Positions 54,683-63,446 are shown, counted from the stretch's first letter. The stretch is DNA of 64,000 nt from Herbidospora sakaeratensis (GCF_001570525.1 NZ_BBXC01000007.1:1329024-1393023), one strand, 5' to 3'. Notes: generated from the sequence alone by a model not told the origin. A program made the numbers and translations.

Positions 54683-55707
54683 CCGGTACTCCTCGGATCG
54701 GGCCCGCGCGCGAGCCGCCTGGTGTCCTCGGCGTCGAGCACGCCGCCGTACAGCGGCTCGAACGCCGCCCCCCTCGACGCCTTCGGGGTCCGGGCGGCGG
54801 TGCCCGCGCGGACGGCGGTCAGCCGGTGCGCGCGGGCGTACGCGTGCGGGCGGTGGTAGATCAGGTCGAGGTAGAGCGCCAGCCGGGCCGGGTCGCCGGA
54901 CGGCGGCAGGCCGATCTCGTGCAGTTCGAGGCCGCCGCGCCAGACCAGCGCGGTGAGCACGCCGTGATGCGGCCCGGCGCGCCCGTCGAACACGATCACC
55001 TCCACCCCGGCGCAGGCGGCCCACTGGTCGTACCGCAGGCGCACGAACTCGGGGTCGTCGAACTCGCCCATGCGCAGGTTGTGGTCGGCGACGAGCCGGG
55101 CGGTCGCCGGGTCGGCGTCCCGCCAGGGCACGACCGACGCGGTGGTGGCGGCCCGCTCGATCAGCCGCCGGTCGCGGCGCAGCACCCCGCGCACCCGCGA
55201 CGCCGGCTCGCCGAGCGTGAACCGGGCCTCGTGGGCCAGGACGGTCCACCGCACCCGGCCGCCGGTGGCGGCGTCGACGGTCCGGCGGGCGCGGGCGTAG
55301 AGGAACGGGAAGACCAGGCAGCGGTCCTCCTCGACGGCGATCCGGGCCGCCTCGCGCAGCGCCTCCGGGGCCAGGGCCGCCGGCAGGTGCAGGGCGGTGC
55401 GGCGGTCGTACACGCCGCCGACGAGCAGGCAGCGGTCGGCGGTGATCCCGGGGTCCGGCGCGTAGGCCCGGTCGGGCCAGACGCGCCCGGCCGGGCGGTA
55501 GAGCGGCACCAGCGCGTCGAGGCCGTCGGCCGATTCCGCCGTCACGTAGGAGCAGCGCCAGCGTCCGTCGGACTCGACGCCGAGCAGCCGGGCCGGCGCC
55601 CCGGCCGCGCCCGCGTCGAGGTCGAACGCGGCGGGCGTGAGGCGGGGCAGGCCCGACAGGGTCGTGGCGGTCCGGAACCGGACCCTCCGGTCAGGCCACC
55701 GGTCCAT
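54679..55707 (-). CDS. GNAT-fold acyl/aminoacyltransferase-like protein of the cluster
   Basis: 342 aa. The C-terminal half looks like a GNAT/FemAB-related (BioF2-like) fold: VLRRDRRLIERA, FVRLRYDQWAACAGVEVIVFDG, VLTALVWRGGLELHEIGLPPSGD. The N-terminal 130 residues are not recognised. In related small clusters such proteins transfer an acyl or aminoacyl group, from CoA, a carrier or tRNA; the donor here cannot be read. Its ATG overlaps the gnd stop by 17 bp, and its stop overlaps the carrier ATG. Confidence 0.65.
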   Translation of the reverse strand: MDRWPDRRVRFRTATTLSGLPRLTPAAFDLDAGAAGAPARLLGVESDGRWRCSYVTAESADGLDALVPLYRPAGRVWPDRAYAPDPGITADRCLLVGGVYDRRTALHLPAALAPEALREAARIAVEEDRCLVFPFLYARARRTVDAATGGRVRWTVLAHEARFTLGEPASRVRGVLRRDRRLIERAATTASVVPWRDADPATARLVADHNLRMGEFDDPEFVRLRYDQWAACAGVEVIVFDGRAGPHHGVLTALVWRGGLELHEIGLPPSGDPARLALYLDLIYHRPHAYARAHRLTAVRAGTAARTPKASRGAAFEPLYGGVLDAEDTRRLARGPDPRSTG

Positions 55708-56602
55708 GGGGCCGGTTGACGACGTGACCGCCGAACTCCTCCCGCAACGCCGAGAGGACCTGCCCGCCGAAGGACGTCTCCTGCCGGGAGCGCAACCGCG
55801 TCAGCAGGGCGGCGGTCATCGCGGGGGCCGGGACGTTGCGGTCGATCGCCTCCAGCACCGCCCAGCGGCCCGTCCCGAGGTCTTCGACGTAGTCGGAGAA
55901 CTTCGACAACTGCGGATCGGCGTCGAGCTTCCCGGCGAGCAGGTCGAGCAGCCGCGACTGGACGAGGCTGTTGTGCCGCCACAACTCGGCGATGGCCGGC
56001 AGGTCGAGGTCGTACGTGCTGGCCTTGAGCACCTCGAAGCCTTCGGCATAGGCTTCCAGCAGCCCGTATTCGATGCCGTTGTGGATCATCTTCACGTAGT
56101 GGCCGGCTCCGGAGGGGCCGACGTACCGACATCCGCCCTCGGGGGCGATGCTCCGCAGGATCGGCATCGTCTCCGCCGCCAGATCGGGGTCGCCGCCGAC
56201 CATCAGGCAGTAGCCCTCGGCCCGGCCGAGCAGCCCCGACGACGTGCCGACGTCGAGGAACCGCAACCCCTTCTCCCGGCAGCGCGCGGCCCGCTCGACC
56301 GTCTCGTGGAAGTTGGTGTTCCCCCCGTCGATCAGGAGGTCTCCCGGTTCGAGAGCGTCTTCGAGGTAGGCGGTCACCTCGCGGGTCGGCGGACCGGCCG
56401 GCAACATCGTCCACACCGTGCGCGGCGCGGGCAGGGCGGCGACCAGCGCCGCGAGGTCGCCGGCCCGTTCGAGGCCCTCGTCCAGCAGACCGGCGGTCGC
56501 CGCGTCGTCGAGGTCCTGGCCCACCACCCGATGACCGTCCCGCAACCAGTGCCGTGCGATGCCGGCCCCCATCCGGCCGAGTCCCACCAGCCCGATATCC
56601 AT
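55691..56602 (-). CDS. gnd: 6-phosphogluconate dehydrogenase, decarboxylating (short NAD type)
   Basis: 303 aa, the short actinobacterial/GntZ-like form. NAD(P) motif IGLVGLGRMGAGIARHW, GNTNFHETVERA, and catalytic region VGPSGAGHYVKMIHNGIEYG with the Lys and His-Asn of true 6-phosphogluconate dehydrogenases. It oxidises 6-phosphogluconate to ribulose 5-phosphate and CO2. It is the first gene of the minus-strand NRPS-like operon and overlaps the second, which is odd for a central-metabolism gene. It may supply a pentose or NAD(P)H to the pathway. Confidence 0.88.
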   Translation of the reverse strand: MDIGLVGLGRMGAGIARHWLRDGHRVVGQDLDDAATAGLLDEGLERAGDLAALVAALPAPRTVWTMLPAGPPTREVTAYLEDALEPGDLLIDGGNTNFHETVERAARCREKGLRFLDVGTSSGLLGRAEGYCLMVGGDPDLAAETMPILRSIAPEGGCRYVGPSGAGHYVKMIHNGIEYGLLEAYAEGFEVLKASTYDLDLPAIAELWRHNSLVQSRLLDLLAGKLDADPQLSKFSDYVEDLGTGRWAVLEAIDRNVPAPAMTAALLTRLRSRQETSFGGQVLSALREEFGGHVVNRPHGPVA

Positions 56603-56710
56603 TTCGTCCTCCCGACGCTGCGCCCCGGCCTCGGTGAAATGTCGCGTTCAGCACGTTATCAAACACACGCACAAATTGGCATATATACATATCCGGAAAT
56701 AGGAGGCACA
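56603..56710. promoter_or_regulatory. AT-rich divergent promoter region of the NRPS-like cluster
   Basis: 108 bp between gnd (minus) and the HAD gene (plus). Bases 56680-56700 include CATATATACATAT, strikingly AT-rich for this genome. TTGGCA at about 56675 could be a -35 hexamer. AGGAGG (56701-56706) is the HAD ribosome site. No clear dyad operator seen. Confidence 0.5.
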
Positions 56711-57379
56711 ATGGCGGGCCGGATTCTGGTTTTCGATTTCGACGGGGTGATCGTCGACACCGAGTCGGCGGTGGTCGCCGGATGGCGGGCCGAGTGCGCC
56801 GACCTTGACATCCATTTCGACGAAAAGGCGTTCCTGGCCACTTTGGGGCAGCAGAGCCTGCGGCCCGAACGGGTGGCCGACGTGCTCGGGGAGGCGGGCG
56901 GCGATCCGCTGGCGGCGGTCCTCCGCATCCGCACGCGGGTGCGGGAGCTGGCCCTCGACCTGCCGGTGCTGCCGGGCGTGCGCGAGCTGCTGGCCGAGGC
57001 GCGGGCCGCCGGGGCGACGGCCGCCGTGGCCTCGGGCGCGGCCCGGGAGTGGGTGACCGGCCATCTCGACCGGCTCGGGCTCCTGGCGGAGTTCACCGCG
57101 GTGTTCTGCCGCGACGACGTCGCGGCCGCCAAGCCCGCGCCGGACGTCTACCTGGCGGCGCTGGCGGGCCTGGACGCGACGGCGGAGGCGGCGGTCGCGA
57201 TCGAGGACACCGCCACCGGGGTCGCCGCCGCCAAGGCCGCCGGGCTGCGCTGCGTGGCGGTCCCCGGGCCGCTCACGGCCGGGCACGACCTGGCCGCCGC
57301 CGACCTGGTGCTGCCGTCGCTGGCCGGGGTCGGGCTCGACGACCTGTTCCGCCTTCAGGCCAGGGCCGGGACGGTGTAG
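56711..57379 (+). CDS. HAD-superfamily phosphatase (beta-phosphoglucomutase-like)
   Basis: 222 aa. HAD motif I DFDGVIVDTE (D9, D11), cap domain of the C1 type at residues 16-85, motif II VASGA, motif III K in AKPAPDVYLAAL and motif IV EDTATGV. Perfect AGGAGG 5 nt before ATG. It resembles phosphoglycolate/2-deoxyglucose-6-phosphate phosphatases and beta-phosphoglucomutases. Divergent from gnd, it may dephosphorylate a sugar phosphate for the neighbouring pathway. Its tail overlaps the carboxypeptidase tail by 25 bp. Confidence 0.88.
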   Translation: MAGRILVFDFDGVIVDTESAVVAGWRAECADLDIHFDEKAFLATLGQQSLRPERVADVLGEAGGDPLAAVLRIRTRVRELALDLPVLPGVRELLAEARAAGATAAVASGAAREWVTGHLDRLGLLAEFTAVFCRDDVAAAKPAPDVYLAALAGLDATAEAAVAIEDTATGVAAAKAAGLRCVAVPGPLTAGHDLAAADLVLPSLAGVGLDDLFRLQARAGTV

Positions 57380-58266
57380 GTCAGCGACCGGCTCCCGGTG
57401 TCCAGCACGGCCGGGACGCCGAGGGGCACGGTCAGCTGGCGGGGGCCGTGGCCCACGTCGAACCCGGCCAGGATGGGCACGCCCAGCGGCGCGAGGCGTT
57501 CGTACAGGATCGCGTCGGGATCGGGGCCGCAGTTCCGCCACCGGCCCGCCACCACCCCGGCCGCGCCGTCGAACCAGCCCGCGCGCAGCAGCTGGGTGAA
57601 CAGCCGGTCGAGCCGGTGGGCCTCCTTGTTGACGTCCTCCAGCACCACGACGCGGCCGGCCGCCGACCCGGCCTCGCGGCTGCCCAGCAGCGCCGCCAGC
57701 AGGTTGAGGTTGCCGCCGGTCACCGGGCCCTCGGCCCGGCCGGGCACGAGTTCGACCGCGTCGGGGCAGTGCAGCCGCCGCGTCTGGTCGGGCGACATCA
57801 GGGTGCGGATCAGCTCGGCGGCCCACCGGTCGCCGAGGCGGTCGGTGCCCAGCGCGGTGCCGGCCACCATCGGGCCGTAGAGGCCGACCGCGCCGGTGTG
57901 CTCGGCCAGCCAGCGGTGCAGGACGGTCACGTCGCTGGAGCCGACCAGCGGCTTGGGCGTGGCGGCGGCGAACCGGCCGGGGTCGAGTCGGCCGAGGAGC
58001 CGCAACGCGCCGTAGCCGCCCCGCGCGCACAACACGGCGCGCACCCGCTCGTCGCACCAGGCGGCCGTCAGGTCGGCGGCCCGCTGTTCGTCGGTCCCGG
58101 CGAACAGGCCGTGCCGCGCCAGGACGTGCTCCCCGACGACCACGTCGAGACCGGCCGCGCGCAGCCGGTCGCAGCCGTACGCCAGCCGTTCGGGCGACAC
58201 CGGCCCGCTGGGCGCGACCACCGCCACCCGGTCGCCCGGACGCAACCGCGGGGTCAACTCGGCCAT
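57355..58266 (-). CDS. LD-carboxypeptidase (peptidase family S66)
   Basis: 303 aa from ATG 58266. TAATGT (58280-58275, minus) overlaps the earlier in-frame ATG at 58278, so the second ATG is more likely. S66 marks: VAVVAPSGPV, ARGGYGALRLL, nucleophile S111 in GSSDVTVLH, VLEDVNKEAHRLDRL (Glu) and DVGHGPRQLTVPLG (His). Known members cleave the L,D bond of murein tetrapeptides in recycling, or inactivate peptide-nucleotide antibiotics (MccF subfamily). Its position beside an NRPS-like cluster leaves a self-immunity role open. Confidence 0.88.
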   Translation of the reverse strand: MAELTPRLRPGDRVAVVAPSGPVSPERLAYGCDRLRAAGLDVVVGEHVLARHGLFAGTDEQRAADLTAAWCDERVRAVLCARGGYGALRLLGRLDPGRFAAATPKPLVGSSDVTVLHRWLAEHTGAVGLYGPMVAGTALGTDRLGDRWAAELIRTLMSPDQTRRLHCPDAVELVPGRAEGPVTGGNLNLLAALLGSREAGSAAGRVVVLEDVNKEAHRLDRLFTQLLRAGWFDGAAGVVAGRWRNCGPDPDAILYERLAPLGVPILAGFDVGHGPRQLTVPLGVPAVLDTGSRSLTYTVPALA

Positions 58267-58305
58267 GTCATGTGACATTATTTCGAATTAGGCGTCTCAC
58301 CTGGC

Positions 58306-58357
58306 GGAACGCCTCCTTTTCCCACTCGTGTTTCCGGTTTATGAACGGCGTGACAAC
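58306..58357 (+). promoter_or_regulatory. Conserved upstream block of secreted-protein copy 2
   Basis: GGAAC at 58306-58310, then 20 nt, then the 27-bp block at 58331-58357 that is identical to the one upstream of copy 1 (39345-39371). The surrounding DNA is not conserved, so the block and box are probably functional. Confidence 0.55.
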
Positions 58358-58379
58358 TCGTCGCACCGAGAGGAAGCAC

Positions 58380-59459
58380 ATGTCGCGATTATCGAGGATT
58401 CTGCTCAGCGTGGCCGTCGCGCTGGGCGTGATCCAGGTCGCCGCCCCCACGGCCCAGGCAGCGGTGCCGAACCGCTGGGGGTTCGCTTACGTCAACGTCC
58501 CGGCCGGTGTCCCCAGCCTCAGCCACCAGGCTGGAAGCTGGCCGAGTGGCTTCAACGTCAGCGTGACGCCGGGCGTGCCCGGCGAGACCATCGTCCGGTT
58601 CCCGCAGATCGCGGGCTTCGGCGGCGTCGTCCACGTCACCGCCGTGTACGACGGCCCGGCCGTCTGCCAGGCCGCCAAGTGGATGCCGGTCGGCCCGGAC
58701 ATGATCGTCTACGTCCGGTGCCACCAGTTCGGCGGCTCGCCGGTGACGGTGCCCTTCACGGTGACCTACTCCGAGAGCAGCGGCCCGATGACCGGCCCGG
58801 CCACGTCGGCGTTCGGGTACGTCCACTACGACGCCGGCATCGTCACCCAGTACAACTCGGCCGGTCTGGGTAACATCGTCAGCGTGCTCGGCGTCGGCTG
58901 GTACAAGGTCACCCTCCCGGGCCTCGGCTTCACGGCCGCGGCGGGCAACCTCCAGGTGACGGCGGTCAACGATCTCGCCCCGGCCCGGTGCAAGGTCGTC
59001 ATGTGGGCGCCCGGTTCGGCGGCGCAACAGGCCGAGGTGCGCTGCTTCAACGCGGCCAACACGCCGCAGAACAGCGGGTTCTCCTTCACCTACCAGCGTG
59101 AACGCAACATCAACGGGCGCTGGGTGCCGCCGAAGACGTACGCGTACACCTTCGACCACACCCCGTCGAACGTCGGCCCCTACGCGCCCGCCCCGGCGGG
59201 CGTCAACTTCAACTCGCAGAGCGCGATCAACACCGTGCAGAGCTCCGGGACCGGCCTGCGCATGGTCACCTTCCCGAAGGTCGGCTTCGCGCAGGACCAC
59301 GTGCAGGTGACGGCCTACGGCAACACGGCCGACTACTGCAACCTGCAGATGTTGTGGAACACGTTCAGCGGGATCGCCACGGTGCGCAACGTGGTCTGCT
59401 GGAACGGCACGACGAGAGTCAACCGGGCCTCGTTCGTGTCGTACACGTCGACCCTCTGA
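58380..59459 (+). CDS. Secreted three-repeat beta-protein, copy 2
   Basis: 359 aa from ATG 58380 (GAGGAAG 6 nt upstream). Signal peptide 1-28 ending AQA. Three units with paired cysteines (VCQAAKW..YVRC; RCKVVMW..EVRC; YCNLQMLW..NVVC). I estimate about 70% identity to copy 1, same length, and the same TTA codon at position 4. The two genes are in inverted orientation about 19 kb apart. Family unknown; abundant Pro, Gly and aromatic residues and a compact beta pattern suggest a cell-surface or matrix protein. Confidence 0.84.
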   Translation: MSRLSRILLSVAVALGVIQVAAPTAQAAVPNRWGFAYVNVPAGVPSLSHQAGSWPSGFNVSVTPGVPGETIVRFPQIAGFGGVVHVTAVYDGPAVCQAAKWMPVGPDMIVYVRCHQFGGSPVTVPFTVTYSESSGPMTGPATSAFGYVHYDAGIVTQYNSAGLGNIVSVLGVGWYKVTLPGLGFTAAAGNLQVTAVNDLAPARCKVVMWAPGSAAQQAEVRCFNAANTPQNSGFSFTYQRERNINGRWVPPKTYAYTFDHTPSNVGPYAPAPAGVNFNSQSAINTVQSSGTGLRMVTFPKVGFAQDHVQVTAYGNTADYCNLQMLWNTFSGIATVRNVVCWNGTTRVNRASFVSYTSTL

Positions 59460-59463
59460 CGTG

Positions 59464-59489
59464 ACGGGGCGGGCCCGGGCCCGCCCCGT
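59464..59489. terminator. Bidirectional hairpin terminator
   Basis: Perfect 11-bp stem ACGGGGCGGGC with its complement at 59479-59489 and loop CCGG, between converging stops (59459 plus, 59492 minus). It has the same style and position as the terminator after copy 1 at 38.2 kb. Confidence 0.85.
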
Positions 59490-59491
59490 TC

Positions 59492-60133
59492 TCAACGGCG
59501 CCCGGGGACGCAGAGTTGTGCGGTCAGGGTGGTGCGGGCCCACTCTTCCCACGTGTCGGGCGACCAGCCGCGGTCGTGCACGAAGATCAGGTAGAGCTGC
59601 GGGCTGAGCAGGCCGAACAGCAGGTCGGCCGCCATCTCGACGGAGAGGCCGGGGCGCGTGTCGGGCTTGCGGGCCAGCGCTTCGGCCGCCGCGTGGTGGA
59701 CGGTGTGACGGGGGTCGGGACCGCCGGGCCACTGCGCGGCGATCTCGGGGTCGGTGGCCGCGGCCGCCGCGATCAGCGGCATGATCGGGGCGACCCGGCC
59801 CAGGATCTCGCGGGTGCCGTGGACGTGCGCGCGCAGTTGCCCGGCCGCGGTGGGCTCGGCGCACGCGGCGCGGAACCACTCACGGTCCATGGTGGCGACC
59901 GGCGCCGTGTCCCCGGCGATGGACGTGTCGACGACGTCCTTGAACAGCGTGCGCTTGTTGCGGAAGACGAAGTAGACCGTCTGGACGGCCACGCCCGCCC
60001 GATCGGCGACCTCCTGCAGGCTCGTCGCCCCGTACCCCTGCGCGAGGAACAGCTCGCGGGCCGCCTCGACCACCTTCTCTCGCGTGCGGCGTGAGCGCTC
60101 GGCTCGTTTGTCCGGCCGCTTGACATCGTCCAT
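59492..60133 (-). CDS. TetR/AcrR-family transcriptional regulator
   Basis: 213 aa. HTH: RRTREKVVEAARELFLAQGY, ATSLQEVADRAGVAVQTVYFVF and RNKRTLFKDVVD. Leaderless ATG 60133: TATGCT (60145-60140, minus) then 6 nt. The ligand domain is of usual length. It faces a methyltransferase across two perfect palindromes and should repress both directions. Confidence 0.91.
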   Translation of the reverse strand: MDDVKRPDKRAERSRRTREKVVEAARELFLAQGYGATSLQEVADRAGVAVQTVYFVFRNKRTLFKDVVDTSIAGDTAPVATMDREWFRAACAEPTAAGQLRAHVHGTREILGRVAPIMPLIAAAAATDPEIAAQWPGGPDPRHTVHHAAAEALARKPDTRPGLSVEMAADLLFGLLSPQLYLIFVHDRGWSPDTWEEWARTTLTAQLCVPGRR

Positions 60134-60139
60134 GGCATG

Positions 60140-60177
60140 AGCATAACTCTAGAGTTCGTCACTAGAGTTCAACTCTA
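60140..60177. promoter_or_regulatory. Two TetR operators between tetR and methyltransferase genes
   Basis: AACTCTAGAGTT (60145-60156, perfect 12-bp palindrome, touching the tetR -10 box) and TAGAGTT-C-AACTCTA (60163-60177, perfect arms). Both share the half-site AACTCTA and are about 20 bp apart centre to centre, two helical turns. Confidence 0.8.
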
Positions 60178-60192
60178 ACTACTGGAGGAGAC

Positions 60193-60825
60193 ATGGACCG
60201 GCTCATCGGGCGAGACCCGGAGGAGGAGGCCGTCCACCGTGCGCTGGAGGGCTACTACCGCGCCGGCAAGCCGCCGTGGGACACCGGCGTGACCCCGCCC
60301 GAGCTGGTCGCCCTGGTCGAGGGGCCTGGCGCGCCGCCGGCCGGCCGGGCCCTCGAACTCGGCTGCGGCACCGGGACCAACGCCGTCTACCTCGCACGGC
60401 ACGGCTGGGAGGTGGCGGCCGTCGACCTGATCGACCACGCCGTCGACCGGGCCAGGAAGAAGGCCGCGGAGGCGGGAGTCGCGGTACGGCTGCTGCACGG
60501 AGACGCCACCCGCCTCGACGAACTGGACGTGCCGGGCCCCTTCGACCTGTTCTTCGACCTGAGCTGCTACTGCGGGATCCCGCTGCACCGCCGCGACGCC
60601 TACGCCGCCGGGCTCACCCGCCGTGCCGCTCCCGGGGCACGGCTGCTGATGTTCGGGTACGGCCCCGAGCCGCTCGGCGGCCCGACCACCGAGATCACGT
60701 CGTGGGCGGCGGGCGTGACGGCCGACGAGCTCCACGCCAGGTTCGCCGGCTGGGAACTCCTCGACGTCACACCGGGCACCAACGCGGTGCCGACCTTCTG
60801 GTTCACACTGCGCCGCGACGCCTAG
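60193..60825 (+). CDS. Class I SAM-dependent methyltransferase (thiopurine-methyltransferase-like)
   Basis: 210 aa. Motif I LELGCGTGTNAVYLA at residues 54-68, acidic motif AVDLID, LHGDATRLDEL, then FDLFFDLSCYCGIP. The YYRAGKPPWDTGVTPPELV start is typical of the TPMT/tellurite-resistance-like group. GGAGGAG 5 nt before ATG. Inducible, by inference, through the divergent TetR; a detoxifying S- or O-methylation is plausible. Confidence 0.87.
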   Translation: MDRLIGRDPEEEAVHRALEGYYRAGKPPWDTGVTPPELVALVEGPGAPPAGRALELGCGTGTNAVYLARHGWEVAAVDLIDHAVDRARKKAAEAGVAVRLLHGDATRLDELDVPGPFDLFFDLSCYCGIPLHRRDAYAAGLTRRAAPGARLLMFGYGPEPLGGPTTEITSWAAGVTADELHARFAGWELLDVTPGTNAVPTFWFTLRRDA

Positions 60826-60898
60826 TCGAACTTATTACGAATCAGATCTGGCAGATTTGCGCAATCTTGCTACGTAATTGCGGATATATGCTGCCGAC

Positions 60899-63139
60899 AT
60901 GATGATCACTCCTGTTCGAGGCCGCCGGCCCAGGAAGACCGTGTACCTGCTGTTACTCGGTCTGCTGGGCTGGACGGTCACGACCGGTCCGGCGGACGCC
61001 GAGCCGACCCCCTCGCCGAAGATCGCGGCCGAGGTCCGGTCGGAGGCGGCCGACGGAGGCGAGACCTCCTTCTGGGTCCGGTTCGCGCGAAAGGCCGATC
61101 TCACCCGCGCGACCGGTCCCGTGGACGTCATCGACGCCAACAAGGCCGTCGCCGCCACCTCCCAGAAGGACGTCCTGGCCCTGGCGGACGCCGCCGGGGC
61201 CGACCACACCGCGTTCTGGATCTCCAACACCGTCCTGGTGAAGGGCGACAGGGCCCTCATCGACCGGATCGCCGCGCGGCCCGAGGTGACCGCGATCGAC
61301 GCCGACGAGCCCATCGAGCTGCACACCGCCGTCACGCGTCAGGCGGGGGCGATGGCGGGGATCGAGTGGAACGTCGAGAAGATCCGCGCCGACGACGTCT
61401 GGAGCGGCTACGGCACCAGGGGCGAGGGCATCGTCGTCGCCGGGATCGACACCGGCGTGCAGTGGGACCACCCCGCGCTGGTCGGCTCATACCGGGGCGG
61501 GGCGGCCGGGAACCACGCCTACAACTGGTACAACCCCGAAGGCGGCTGCCCCTCCGCCGCGCCCTGCGACGTCAACGGGCACGGCACCCACACGATGGGC
61601 ACGATGGTCGGCGACGACGGGGTCAACCAGGTCGGCGTCGCGCCCGGCGTGAAGTGGATCGCCGCCAAGGCGTGCCCGTCCACCACCTGCACCGCCGCCT
61701 CGTTGCTGCTCGCCGGGCAGTGGATGCTCGCGCCGACCGACGCCTCGGGCAACAACCCCCGGCCCGACCTGGCCCCCGACGTGATCAACAACTCGTGGGG
61801 CGGCCTGGGCTACTCGGAGTGGTACTCCGACGTCGTCTACTCGTGGACGCAGGCCGGCATCTTCCCCGCGTTCTCCATCGGCAACGACGGCCCCGGCTGC
61901 GAGACGGGCAGTTCCCCCGGCGTCCAGCTGGGCGCGTACGCGACCGGCGCGTTCGACGTGAACGACGTCATCGCGCCCTTCTCCAGCCGGGGCTCGGGCA
62001 TGTCCTGGTACAAGCCCGACCTCGCCGCGCCCGGCGTCGACGTGCGCTCCACGATCCCCGGCGGCGGCTACGGCGTGGCCAGCGGCACCTCGATGGCCTC
62101 CCCGCACACGGCGGCCACGGTCGCGCTCGTCTGGTCGAAGGTGCCGAGGTTGCGCGGCATGGTCGACCTGACCCGGATCGTGCTGAACGACAGCGCCGTG
62201 CCGATGCCCGACACCTCGTGCGCCTCGGCCGGCGACGTCAACGCCACGTGGGGCAACGGCAAGCTCGACGCGTACGCGGCCGTGCAGCTCGCGCTGGCCA
62301 ACCCGGTCGCCCCGGGCACGGAACTGCCGCTGGCCGTGGGCTACAACGTGGGCCTGCCCGGCACCCCCGACCACTGGGGCTACATGACGGTCGACGGCGA
62401 CCCCGCGACCTACTGGGAGGTGCCCTCCGACCGGGTCTTCGCCAACATCAACCTGGCGTTCACCGGCGGGCGGCGCACCTTCGACAAGGTCACCGTGACC
62501 CTCCCGGCGGGCGAACCGGCCCGAACGCTGCGGTTCGCGGTACGCGCCGCCTACGAGGGGTTCAGCGACTACTCCACCGTCGTGCCGGAGGCGAACTACG
62601 CGTTCAACCCCGCGACGGGCAACACGGTGACCGTCACGCTGCCGCCCGTCCACGGCTGCTGCGTGGCGCTGCAGTTCCCGACCGGCCCGTGGTCGCCGAC
62701 GCTGAAGATCGCCGAGATCGAGGCGTTCTCGGCGACCGGCAAGAACGCCGCCCAGGGACGCCCGGTCACCGCCTCCCACGTGCAGAGCTATGTGGCCGGC
62801 AACGCCGTCGACGGCAACACCTCGACGTACTGGGAGAGCCCGAACAACGCCTTCCCGCAGAACTACACCGTCGACCTGGGCGGCCCGGTCAAGCTGCACC
62901 AGGCGGAGCTGACCCTGCCGCCGGGCTGGCCGGCCCGCACCCAGACGATCGCCATCTCGGGCAGCAACGACGGCAGCACCTACTTCCCGATCGTCGCCTC
63001 CCGCGCCTACCCGTTCGGCGCGTCGCCGACGACGGTCGGCTTCAACATGACGACCGCCCGGTACGTGCGGCTGACCTTCACCGGCAACACCGCCTGGCCC
63101 GCGGGGCAACTCTCGGAGTTGCGCCTGTTCGCGTCCTGA
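60899..63139 (+). CDS. Secreted S8 (subtilisin-family) serine protease with two discoidin-like domains
   Basis: 746 aa from ATG 60899. TATGCT (60887-60892) plus 6 nt sets a leaderless start. Signal segment 14-33; propeptide about 35-145 (inhibitor I9-like, ISNTVLVKGDRALIDRIAARPEV). Catalytic triad D184 (GIDTGV), H228 (NGHGTH) and S398 (GTSMASPH), oxyanion N329. C-terminal residues 475-620 and 625-746 are F5/8-type C (discoidin/CBM32-like) beta domains, the second with a clear AVDGNTSTYWES motif. Codon 19 is TTA. Extracellular protease with carbohydrate or surface binding; upstream DNA 60826-60898 is AT-rich. Confidence 0.92.
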   Translation: MMITPVRGRRPRKTVYLLLLGLLGWTVTTGPADAEPTPSPKIAAEVRSEAADGGETSFWVRFARKADLTRATGPVDVIDANKAVAATSQKDVLALADAAGADHTAFWISNTVLVKGDRALIDRIAARPEVTAIDADEPIELHTAVTRQAGAMAGIEWNVEKIRADDVWSGYGTRGEGIVVAGIDTGVQWDHPALVGSYRGGAAGNHAYNWYNPEGGCPSAAPCDVNGHGTHTMGTMVGDDGVNQVGVAPGVKWIAAKACPSTTCTAASLLLAGQWMLAPTDASGNNPRPDLAPDVINNSWGGLGYSEWYSDVVYSWTQAGIFPAFSIGNDGPGCETGSSPGVQLGAYATGAFDVNDVIAPFSSRGSGMSWYKPDLAAPGVDVRSTIPGGGYGVASGTSMASPHTAATVALVWSKVPRLRGMVDLTRIVLNDSAVPMPDTSCASAGDVNATWGNGKLDAYAAVQLALANPVAPGTELPLAVGYNVGLPGTPDHWGYMTVDGDPATYWEVPSDRVFANINLAFTGGRRTFDKVTVTLPAGEPARTLRFAVRAAYEGFSDYSTVVPEANYAFNPATGNTVTVTLPPVHGCCVALQFPTGPWSPTLKIAEIEAFSATGKNAAQGRPVTASHVQSYVAGNAVDGNTSTYWESPNNAFPQNYTVDLGGPVKLHQAELTLPPGWPARTQTIAISGSNDGSTYFPIVASRAYPFGASPTTVGFNMTTARYVRLTFTGNTAWPAGQLSELRLFAS

Positions 63140-63142
63140 CGA

Positions 63143-63176
63143 GACGGGCTCCCGGCACCCGTGCCGGGAGCCCGTC
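63143..63176 (+). terminator. Strong hairpin terminator after the protease gene
   Basis: Perfect 15-bp stem (63143-63157 with 63162-63176) and 4-nt loop, 3 nt after the protease stop. A second, weaker hairpin (CCCACCG/CGGTGGG) lies at about 63191-63211. Confidence 0.85.
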
Positions 63177-63392
63177 CACGGGAGGCAACGCCCCACCGAG
63201 CTTCCCGGTGGGCGGTCCTGCCTCACCGCCGGACATGGGCGATCCGCGGGTGGACGAAGAGCACGGTGCGCCTGGCAACCGGCACGGCACTGAGCCACGC
63301 GCTCCGATGACATCGTGCGTCCGGTCACCGACCATCGCCTCACAACCACACGGCATGGATCCGAGAGGCATTCGCTCAGACACGCCAGGAAG

Positions 63393-63413
63393 CCCGCGCC
63401 GTCACGGCGCGGG
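63393..63413. repeat. Perfect hairpin in the 63.2-63.5 kb gap
   Basis: CCCGCGCCG-TCA-CGGCGCGGG with the flanks GGAAG and TTCCTC, which extend the stem with a few pairs. The 383-bp gap 63140-63522 contains no convincing gene. The shape recalls the terminal RNA hairpins of IS200/IS605-type elements, but no transposase or TnpB remnant is present, so this is only a resemblance. Confidence 0.5.
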
Positions 63414-63446
63414 TTCCTCATTGGTCGCCGGCGGTCGAGGTCAGAC

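Noticed and set aside
63393..63413. Calling an IS200/IS605 insertion at the right end
   Set aside because: No TnpA or TnpB reading frame or fragment is present within the gap; only a hairpin resembles such ends.
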